The notes beneath the pieces were generated by a model that saw only the letters and a list, made by a program, of their open reading frames with translations, did no database searches and was not told where the DNA came from. A stretch of DNA of 64,000 nt from Eleginops maclovinus. Its lineage: Eukaryota; Chordata; Actinopteri; Perciformes; Eleginopidae. This document shows positions 56,582 to 64,000 of this stretch, one piece after another. Within the stretch, counting starts at the first letter, position 1; each line of letters begins with the position of its first letter. A program made the translations under genes and the position numbers. The stretch is from assembly GCF_036324505.1 (NCBI RefSeq), contig NC_086350.1:22429640-22493639 (forward strand). The letters are read 5' to 3'.

Positions 56582-57232
56582 TTACAAGAGGTGTTTGTTC
56601 ACACGGCACAAAAGAAGCTTTTCAAAAGTTGCATCAGAAAGGCGGTTCCTCTTTGGTCTGAAAATGTCTTTCCCTACGCTAAAGAGTCTTTCACAGGCTG
56701 CACTTGCTGGGACTCCCGTGTTGTGCTTAAGAAAGAGTTTTTTCATTAGTGGCAGATTTTGGAATGCATTTACAAGTTTGGTTTCAGATGACTGCAAGTA
56801 GGAGTCTACTTCATTCAGCTCTGTGGCTGATCTCAGTGATGGGAAGTACCCCGTTACCTCATCAACATCATCAGCTAGGTTGTCATCTTCAGTTTGCCTG
56901 TGACCTGAAGGCTGGGTTTGAAGCAGGTGTACTTCTGCTTTCAGGTCTGACACAACTTGAGCCTTCTTGTCACTCAGGATGTAGGTCAGTCTGAACATCG
57001 GGTGAGTTGCAGAGGCTGTGAGCAACCTGGTATCTTGATAAATGTACTCAAACCTTTTCTTAATCCCACTGATGATCACATCTACCAGGGGGTTGCAGTG
57101 ATGAAGCTGTCTCTCCCGCTTCATCTCTTCCATCTTTTCCAGTAGAATTGAGATGGTTGGCACCAACACTCCCGAGAAGCCCATTCGGTCAGACTGTAAA
57201 ACGTCAAGAGCCTTGGCCAAAGGCATCATAAC
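56582..57232 (-). pseudogene. hAT transposase last exon
   Basis: 216-codon 3' exon of the minus-strand hAT: GVLVPTISILLEKMEEMK, VDVIISGIKKRFEYIY, a DDVDEVTGYFPS linker and the dimerisation block ASAACERLFSVGKDIFRPKR holding the catalytic-type Glu. It ends RVNKHLL. A minus-strand acceptor AG lies at 57233-57234. Confidence 0.85.
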
Positions 57233-57319
57233 CTTGGAATACAGTCAAAGAAAAATATTAACTCACATTAAATCACATATTGTTAAATTATTTAAGTCAT
57301 ACAATTGAGTTGTTGTTAT

Positions 57320-57560
57320 TATTATTATTATCAGCTCCGCCAAGGTGGTTATGTTTTTGGTCGCATTTGTTTGTTTGTTTGTCTGTTTTTTAGCAAGATA
57401 ACTCATAAAGTACTGCACAGATTTGGATGAAATTTTCAGACAACATGGGTATTGGGACAAAGAACAGCTGATTTTTGGGGGTGATCCGTGACACCGTGTG
57501 AAATTTGTGGGTCAGTCACCCATATTACCTTGGCGGAGGTCTGCGCTCTCCGAGTGCTTT
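57320..57560. repeat. Dispersed repeat inside the hAT intron
   Basis: Runs from GCCAAGGTGGTTATGTTTTT through GTTTGTTTGTTTGTCTG to GGCGGAGGTCTGCGCTCTCC. I recognise this as a repeat found widely in vertebrate genomes, but I cannot name its family with confidence. Confidence 0.6.
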
Positions 57561-57655
57561 TTTAGTTAAATACTTTATCACATATTAAATTCAGGCTATT
57601 ATGATAGTTTGTTGTCATTATGTTCACATACTATTTGCACACTTGTCATATTTAC

Positions 57656-57985
57656 CTTCACATATTCCTGTATGAATGTGAATTCTGTTGACTTGAATCG
57701 TGCCACCTGCAGCTTCTCACAGACTTCATAGAATTCTTGTTCTTTTGTGAGGATGCAAGTATTCAAGCGCTCCATTGCATGGTAAGTTGAGTTCCACCTG
57801 GTTAAAATGGGCACTATCAGCTGACATCCTAGCTTCTATTGAATGGTGTCAGAGGCTTGAGTGCTCCTGTTTTGCTTGTTCCAGAGAGCCTGACATTTGG
57901 CAAGCGTTGATCTCGATATTCTCTTGAATGGCTCTGACTGGGTCAATGCGTGCTCAATGTCTCTGGTGGCAACAAGATTTAGAGA
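57656..57985 (-). pseudogene. hAT transposase middle exon, 3' part
   Basis: Continues the minus-strand transposase: LNLVATRDIEHALTQ at the high-coordinate end, ALWNKQNRST, an in-frame stop (TAG near 57838), then PILTRWNSTYHAMERL and TFIQEYVK to a splice donor at 57651-57655. Its 5' neighbour, CACHSL, lies across the LINE insertion. Confidence 0.8.
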
Positions 57986-58208
57986 GTTCAAGTTTCAAGG
58001 TTTTATTTGTCATATGCACAGCAGATACAGCGTATATGTTGGCAATGAAAATCTTATGTCGCGTGCTCCTCCAACAACTCCACATACATGGTGCAAATAA
58101 CATAAATAAAATAGTGCAAAAAGAGAGAAGAATATTTACAATAGAGAGAAGAATATTTACAATAAGAGAGAAGAATATTTACAATAAGAGAGAAGAATAT
58201 TTACAATT
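57986..58208 (-). mobile_element. LINE 3' tail inserted in the hAT
   Basis: The minus-strand complement of the CTTGAAAC-tailed 3' UTR seen at 16380-16564 and 45150-45332. It splits the hAT codons for CHSL and LNLV, so it came later than that hAT. The 5' side ends in several ATTTACAAT(A)AGAGAGAAGA repeats, an unusual local expansion. Confidence 0.85.
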
Positions 58209-58464
58209 ACAAGAGTGGCAGGCACAGCGCTGGTGTGAAGGGAGGCTGTCATCTTCCTGTGTTTCCTCCAGGATGTCTGTGAGATTGATGAAGACAGGAT
58301 GATCTTCCTCATCCTCATCGTCTTCCTCCTCTTCTTCCTCGTCTCTGTTTTCCTGGATACTCCTCTGAACTTCCGTGAATATACTAAAGGCCTTTATAAA
58401 GTTAGAAGCGTTATCGGTAGTCGTTAGAGTAAGCTTGTCTTTAATGTTGAATTCTCTGTGAACA
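58209..58464 (-). pseudogene. hAT transposase middle exon, 5' part
   Basis: Read on the minus strand: GVHREFNIKDKL, then TTTDNASNFIKAF with the second catalytic-type Asp, an acidic Glu/Asp run, and SLPSHQRCACHSL, where the LINE tail interrupts. It is separated from the N-terminal exon by the Buster-like insertion. Confidence 0.8.
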
Positions 58465-58850
58465 CCTTAAAGCAGAGGTCTTCAACAGGGGGGTCGCGAC
58501 CCCCAGGGGGTCCGCGGAGGTACTGCAGGGGGGTCGCGAAATCTTTGGTTGATTAGACAATTTTTTATATATATATATTTTTTTTACAAACCGTTTTTTC
58601 CCACAAATTGCAATGTCTTTAAATGCACAACACAAATCCAAAATATTATAGCGAACGGAAAAATGGAGGCAGATGTGCCAATCACGAGGCCGTGTGACAC
58701 ACGCTGGCTCATAGACATAATATTATGTCTATGCGCTGGCTCTGTCAGGTTCCCCGTGATTGGACGAGAGCCTATTCAGGCCCCAGTTTACTGAAGACCC
58801 AGACACAGGGATGCACGCAGCGACATTATTGAGAAGACCATACATATAAA

Positions 58851-60748
58851 ATGGATCGTTTTGTAAAAAATCAACAAGCACAAGCGAGATACCATCCACC
58901 AGTGAACATGCAAGTGACGAGGCAGAACCTGCTGCGCCTGCAGATGTTGCAGCTAATAAGGGTAAGCGCAAAAGGGAGAAGACACGAAAATATTCAGATC
59001 ATTATCTGAAGTTCGGGTTTACCTTTAAGGAGACAGATAGCATTGAGTTTCCAATGTGTGTCATTTGCTCTACTGTTCTTTCAAATGAATCTATGAAGCC
59101 ATCAAAGCTGCAGCGTCACTTGGAGACAACACACAGCCACTTAAAAGACAAACCTGTTGAATACTTCCAAGCTAGCCTCAAATCCCTCCAAGGTCAACAG
59201 ACATTGATCAGAAAATCAGCCAAAGTTGGGGAGCTAGCTTTGAAATGCTCTTATCAAATTGCTCTTCGGATTGCCCAGAAGAAACAGCCATACACACTTG
59301 CAGAGGATTTAATATTGCCTTCAGCAACCGATATGTGTAAAACCATGTATGGAAATGATATTGACATTAATAAACTGAAAACCATTCCAGTGTCGGACAC
59401 AACCATAGCTCGCCGTATAGACGAGATGGCATCTGATGTGAGGATGCAACTGATAGAGAAGCTGAGGTTGGCAGATGCATTTGCGTTACAATTAGACGAG
59501 TCAACAGATGTGTCGAAGGACGCCCAGCTTCTGGCGTTTGTGCGCTTTGTCGATGATAAGGAAATGCAGGAGGAATTTTTGTTTTGTAAGTGCCTCCCTC
59601 AACGCACAACTAGTTCTGAAATCTTCAAAGTGATCGATGTTTTTTTCAGAGAGAATGACATTCCGTGGACAAAATGTATTGCGCTAGCCATGAGAGCCAT
59701 GGCTGGTTTAAAAAGTGGACTAATCGCGCTTGTAAGGGATGTGTCTCCGCAAGTGATTTGGACGCACTGCATGCTACACAGGGAGTCACTTGTTGCCAAA
59801 GGTATGAGCGCTGAATTGGCAGATGTCATGGACTCGGTAGTGAAAGTAGTCAACCTAGTCAAGAAGAGCGCATTGCAAACACGTCTCTTCTCGAATCTCT
59901 GTGCTGCTGAGGGAGAAGAACACACTGCGCTACTCTACCATTCCGAGGTTCGGTGGCTTTTACGTGGAACAGTGTTGTCACGTGTGCTGGAATTGCGCAA
60001 GTCTATTCGGGAGTTTTTACTTCTCCAAAAGCGCACAGAGCTGGCTGCACTTTTCAGTGACAATGTTTGGGTCACCAAACTTGCCTATCTTGCTGATGTT
60101 TTCGCTGAGCTGAACAAACTGAACAGTTCAATGCAAGGCCGCAATATCCATGCCATTCAACTGTATGACAAAATGGAAGGCTTTCTAAAAAAAATCAAAA
60201 GGTGGAGGGAGCGCATCGGGGAGGAAATATTTTCCATGTTTCCATCAGTGGATGAGATGGGAGATTCTGCTGTGCTCTCGCCCCCCATTACACGCGCAAT
60301 TCTTGCGCATTTGGAGGCGCTCGAGGGACAATTTGGGCACTACTTTTCTGAGGCTGACTCCTGGCGCAGGGACAAGACATGGATACTGTTTCCATTCACA
60401 GACAACGCAGCAGACGGCACACACCTGACAGTGACGGAGGAGGATCAGCTAATCGAACTATCCACTGACAGTACGTTCAGACACATATATGACACAAAAC
60501 CACTCACCCAGTTCTGGATCTCTTGCCAGAAAGACTTTCCGCAATTGGCAGGAAAAGCCATGATGAGCCTTTTGCCCTTTGCCACAACCTATCTTTGCGA
60601 AAGTGGATTTTCCTCACTGACTTACTTGAAAAACAAATACAGGTCAAGGCTGCAGCCTGAGGCTGATATGACCCTCCGCCTGACAACCTCCATCCGTCCA
60701 AGGCTGGATCAGCTGTGTGCTGCTCATCAGGGTCAGACATCTCACTGA
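58851..60748 (+). pseudogene. ZBED5/Buster-type hAT transposase
   Basis: About 630 codons. The native start is probably 58851 (MDRFVK), but one A is missing from the A-run at 58865-58870, so the frame shifts there. The rest is open from at least 59054, inside the BED finger (MCVICSTVLSN, Cys-x2-Cys; LQRHLETTHSHL with two His). It includes QLDESTDVSKDAQL (catalytic Asp), THCMLHRESL, EVRWLLRGTVLSR and the C-terminal ATTYLCESGFSSLTYLKNKYR block with Glu. The expected CTDGA block after WTKCIAL reads AMRAMAG (59681-59706), which removes the second catalytic Asp by an apparent in-frame 9-bp loss. So it is unlikely to be active. Confidence 0.87.
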
Positions 60749-61140
60749 TGTGAGAGTATGTGTGCCATCCACAGATGGTTTGAGGATTCATTGTCCCATC
60801 TACATGCATGTTTAGTGTTAAAATCTCATAGCTCAGTGTTTGTTTATAAATGACAGTGGCACAGCCACTCTGCACCTTGCACTTGTTTAAAGTTCAAACT
60901 TTTATTGTGATTTATTTTAATAGCCCTGTGTTGTGTGCAAGATATATGTTCATAAATGGCAGTGGTACGGCCACACTGTACCTTGCACTTGTTTAAAATA
61001 AAAACATGAATATATTAACCTGTGTATTATTTGAATAGCTTAGTATTGAATGTACAATAACAGTATCTATGTTTACACACTGCACTAGGCCCCGTTTAAT
61101 AAAAAACACAATTGTATGCCATATTAATAGTAGGGGGTCC
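60749..61140. other. 3' untranslated part of the Buster-like element
   Basis: Non-coding, AT-rich. Two related stretches (ATAAATG(A/G)CAGTGG, and TGCACCTTGCACTTGTTTAAA against TGTACCTTGCACTTGTTTAAA) lie at about 60846 and 60952, a local duplication. Confidence 0.6.
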
Positions 61141-61207
61141 CTGCTCCAACTCTCCATCAGTTTGGGGGTCCCTGGCCTGAAAAACGTTGAAGACCCCTGC
61201 CTTAAAG

Positions 61208-61696
61208 CATCTCGGCCAAAACATCAAAAGTGTGCCTCCCTACAATTCTACGGCAGGCTAATGCCCCAAAGCGGATGTTCAAGGAGTCCTCATCTATCCA
61301 GTGGACACTGACACCGAGGAAGCTCCTATTATTTGATGACCAGGCATCTGTGGTGGTGCATAGGTGACTCTGTTTGGACATTACATCAGTCAAAGCACTC
61401 TTCATGGAAGAGTATTCCTTGTTAAGAAGTCGCCCTAATGTTCGCCTTGAAATCAAATGCCTTGAGGGCAGAATTTCACTGAATAATTGTCTATATTCAG
61501 GTCTGTCTACAGTGTGGAGGGGGTGCATTCCTTGAACTATGAAGTTAAGAATCAGCGTATCGAAACGTTCCTGAGATATGATGGGTGTGTCCCCCCTGAA
61601 AAACTGTGACACGCTGGGTTGTAAGTCACTGTCTTCATCATTTGGCGTTAGACATCTTTTTTTGGCCCGAGCGCGCTCCTTGTCCAGCCATTCCAT
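61208..61696 (-). pseudogene. hAT transposase N-terminal exon
   Basis: Open frame of about 160 codons on the minus strand, MEWLDKERARAKKR at its start, then VQGMHPLHTVDRPEYRQLF, SRRTLGRLLN and TTTDAWSSNNRSFLGV with the first catalytic-type Asp. It ends FDVLAEML at the Buster insertion. Joined across the 8-bp duplication, the next codon is a stop (CTT TAA GG), so this hAT was already damaged or was damaged by the insertion. The BED-finger exon expected upstream was not found. Confidence 0.82.
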
Positions 61697-61700
61697 TTTA

Positions 61701-62028
61701 TTTGGGTGGACCCTCTAAAGAAGAAATGATTGATTCATAATTATTGTGTGGTCCCAAACTCCCTAAAAGCTCTTATCTGTGTAAATAAGCCTTAAAACAG
61801 ATTTGTGTAAACATCCTGTCTGGTAAGCTAGGGCATGAAATTACAATATCCAAGTTTCACTACTGCTCTCTAATGATAGTATTTAGTAGCACTCATCAGA
61901 TTTGACTATATGGAAATTAAAGGCGCCAATAAAGTAACAAATGAACTGCAGTTGACAATTTTGATGAGTGTTAGGCTATGTAAAACAAATAGCTAGGCTT
62001 GGCCACATGAGCTTTATATGACCAAAAG
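61701..62028. other. Spacer, no gene seen
   Basis: No coding or element signature recognised. Confidence 0.5.
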
Positions 62029-62658
62029 CTCTCATAAACACATGTGAAAATCTCTCACACACACATATGAAATGGTCTCACACACACATGTGAAACACTC
62101 TCACACACACAACTGAAACCAAAAGCTCTCACACACACATGTGAAACACTCTCACACACACATATGAAACACTCTCACACACACAACTGAAACCAAAAGC
62201 TCTCATAAACACATGTGAAAATCTCTCACACACACATATGAAACACTCTCACACACACATGTGAAACGCTCTCACACACACATATGAAACGCTCTCACAC
62301 ACACATGTGAAACGCTCTCACACACACATATGAAATGCTCTCACACTCACATGTGAAACGCTCTCACACACACATATGAAACGCTCTCACACACACATAT
62401 GAAACGCTCTCACACACACATGTGAAACGCTCTCACACTCACATATGAAATGCTCTCACACACACATATGAAACGCTCTCACACACACATATGAAACGCT
62501 CTCACACACACATGTGAAACACTCTCACACACACATATGAAACGCTCTCACACACACATATGAAACGCTCTCACACACACATATGAAACGCTCTCACACA
62601 CACATATGAAACGCTCTCACACTCACATGTGAAACGCTCTCACATACACATATGAAAT
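62029..62658. repeat. 23-bp satellite array
   Basis: About 27 head-to-tail copies of GCTCTCACACACACATATGAAAC with variants (ATGTGAAAC for ATATGAAAC, ACACTC, and a longer form with CAACTGAAACCAAAAG in the first third). The period is regular at 23 in the right two thirds. Confidence 0.95.
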
Positions 62659-62766
62659 GTTGAATTCAGTAGGGAATTAGGAGTGCATTACAGTTAAAAA
62701 GGAAGGCCTTCCTGTCACATGAAGGAAGCAGGATGCTAAATTTCAAGGAAGTCAACTTCAACCACA

Positions 62767-63513
62767 ATGAATGTTCATCTGATCCTCATTATTTTCCAAG
62801 TCCAAACTTTATTTTTTGCAGTGAGAGGTAATGAAGAGGATGTTTTAAGGTTTTTCAATAGTGCTTTGCAATGCATTGAGTCACTGCAAAGTGAAGAATC
62901 CAACAATTTGGATCAGGAGAGGCTTTTTCGAGTGCTCGATGACCACACACGAACTATATCTGCATTTCTTGCTGTGTTAAGGTATGGTCATGATAATAGG
63001 GATGTCAGTGAGCTACTAGGATCATTATATAGATGCTTTCGCAACTTGCTGCATGAACATGAGGCCAGACGGAGATCCACTGATGTGACAAACAATCTAA
63101 TACCCCCAACAACCTTGACTGGCCATCCAGGTCGACCCCAATACAGCATAACCGCTGAACAGATTTCTCATTGTGTGTCCATTGGTATGACATGGCAGGG
63201 AATTGCATCATGCTTTGGAATCAGTCGAAGAACCCTATACAGACACAGGCAAACTCTGGAAGTTGAGCCATTAAGATATGCAGTATTGTCAAACCAAGAT
63301 CTGGACAGCATTGTGACAAATATACTGCAGAACACTCCAAATGCAGGTGAAGCATATGTAATTGGAAGCATGCGATCACGTGGCCTAAGAGTTCAGCGTT
63401 GGCGGGTCAGACAGAGCCTGCATCAAGTTGATCCCATTGGGCGGTCATTTAGACGTCGTCATGCTATACGACGAAGGGTCTACAGTGTTCAGGTCCCCAA
63501 CCAAGTATGGTAA
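62767..63513 (+). CDS. N-terminal exon of an integrase-like DDE gene
   Basis: About 248 codons. Residues of about 127-162 form a helix-turn-helix (YSITAEQISHCVSIGMTW, then IASCFGISRRTLYRHRQ), as in IS3-like and other integrase-type transposases. Downstream come MRSRGLRVQRWRVRQSL and an Arg-rich segment (RSFRRRHAIRRRV). A donor-like GTAAGT follows at about 63510 (codons for NQVW straddle it). The ATG at 62767 may not be native: TTTTTTGCAG at about 62812-62821 looks like a splice acceptor, so the real exon may start at 62822. It is related to 63578-64000. Confidence 0.65.
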   Translation: MNVHLILIIFQVQTLFFAVRGNEEDVLRFFNSALQCIESLQSEESNNLDQERLFRVLDDHTRTISAFLAVLRYGHDNRDVSELLGSLYRCFRNLLHEHEARRRSTDVTNNLIPPTTLTGHPGRPQYSITAEQISHCVSIGMTWQGIASCFGISRRTLYRHRQTLEVEPLRYAVLSNQDLDSIVTNILQNTPNAGEAYVIGSMRSRGLRVQRWRVRQSLHQVDPIGRSFRRRHAIRRRVYSVQVPNQVW

Positions 63514-63577
63514 GTTGACTTGTAAACTGTTCAGATGTGCACATTTTAAGTACATACTTTCTTTAATGTAGTGTATA

Positions 63578-64000
63578 TCTCCCATTTTGACGGCAACCAA
63601 AAGCTGGTTAGGTGGCGGATGGTCTTTCATGGCTGTGTCGATGGCTTTAGCCGGACTATTATATACTTACGGTGCTTATCTAACAACAGAGCTTCAAGTG
63701 TCTTGTCATTATTTATAGAAGCAGTAGAAAACTTTGGTTTGCCTTTAAGGGTCAGATGTGATCACGGTATGGAAAATATACATGTTGCCCGTTTTATGTT
63801 GGAAAGAAGGGGGTTGAACAGTCGTAGCGTTATTACAGGTGTTTCAGTACACAACCAAAGGATTGAGAGACTATGGGCAGAACTCAATAGAGTTGTATCA
63901 AGACACTTTGCAAATATTTTTAACTTTATGGAGGAACAGGGTATACTGGATTCATTGAATGAACTTCATCTTTTTTGTCTGCATTATGTCTATTTACCAA
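63578..64000 (+). CDS. Integrase core (DDE) domain, runs off the window
   Basis: Open to the window end. An RNase H-fold integrase core: [23 protein letters not shown] with Asp (GAT 63640), [15 protein letters not shown] with Asp (GAT 63760), and [11 protein letters not shown] with Glu (GAG 63865). The spacings are 39 and 34 residues, a DD34E-like arrangement. This resembles the eukaryotic integrase-core family related to bacterial IS3-type transposases and retroviral-like integrases, but I cannot name the family. The junction with the previous exon is unresolved: the obvious GT-AG pair leaves the frames out of register. The gene may be a host-retained transposase or part of a transposon. Confidence 0.68.

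Larger units (their letters stand above)
58473..61199 (+). mobile_element. Buster/ZBED5-like hAT transposon
   Basis: 2,727 bp. Ends CAGAGGTCTTCAAC at 58473 and GTTGAAGACCCCTG at 61199, inverted repeats with one or two mismatches. Perfect 8-bp duplication CCTTAAAG at 58465-58472 and 61200-61207. It carries one intronless transposase gene. It inserted into the minus-strand hAT, so it is younger than that element. Confidence 0.95.
56064..61700 (-). mobile_element. hAT element, minus strand, carrying two later insertions
   Basis: The left end CAGTGTTGGGCAAGCTACTT at 56064 is a hAT-type terminus. The minus-strand transposase pieces run from 61696 to 56582 and are interrupted by a LINE tail (57986-58208) and a Buster-like hAT (58473-61199). 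I did not find the matching right terminus (CCCAACACTG) between 61700 and 64000, so the upstream end is missing or further away. Confidence 0.75.

Noticed and set aside
62029..62658. CRISPR-like array
   Set aside because: Units are contiguous with no unique spacers, and this is vertebrate DNA. It is a satellite.

Overview
This is vertebrate genomic DNA, almost certainly from a teleost fish. It holds replication-dependent histone genes ending in 3' stem-loops, a complete spliced CYP2-family P450 gene, and a dense mix of fish-type mobile elements (hAT, Tc1, piggyBac, APE-type LINEs, an L2-like tail, a tRNA-derived SINE). A run of exactly 500 N (7118-7617) marks an assembly gap.

Layout. 1-3.8 kb: a left histone block, H4(-), H2A(-)/H3(+) divergent, H1(-), in which every gene carries small indels. 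3.9-7.8 kb: diverged flank, then homopolymer-rich sequence of odd composition around the gap. 7.8-14.1 kb: H2B(+), frameshifted H4(+), intact H1(-), and an orphan histone stem-loop. This block is duplicated at 43.4-50.7 kb. 14.2-16.6 kb: a 5'-truncated LINE with an open 646-residue RT frame. 17-20 kb: SINE, L2-like tail and other repeats. 20.2-27.2 kb: CYP2 gene (-), 11 coding exons, 490 aa by my splice model. 28.7-30.8 kb: a short hAT with a Tc1 element nested inside, both with target-site duplications. 30.9-35.9 kb: a complete 4.96 kb hAT element with a three-exon transposase and two minisatellites. 37.6-42.5 kb: intact H4(-), H2B(-), H2A(-)/H3(+). 43.4-50.8 kb: second copy of the 6.27 kb histone block, H2B(+), H4(+), H1(-), plus a 1.06 kb LINE insertion, ending in a truncated H4(-). 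50.8-52.8 kb: a decayed piggyBac at the broken H4. 53.6-61.7 kb: stacked hAT elements, including a 2,727 bp ZBED5/Buster-like element with a perfect 8-bp duplication. 62.0-62.7 kb: a 23-bp satellite. 62.8-64 kb: an integrase-like DDE gene running off the window.

The intact histone genes (H4 x2, H2A, H3, H2B x3, H1 x1) could supply S-phase core histones. Their promoters carry CCAAT, TATA, octamer (H2B), GGTCC (H4) and AAACACA (H1) elements. Most other content is mobile DNA that inserted into, duplicated with or truncated histone units. I see no multi-gene system beyond histone supply. The least familiar items are the terminal integrase-like gene, the two extra introns of the CYP2 gene and the nested hAT stack.
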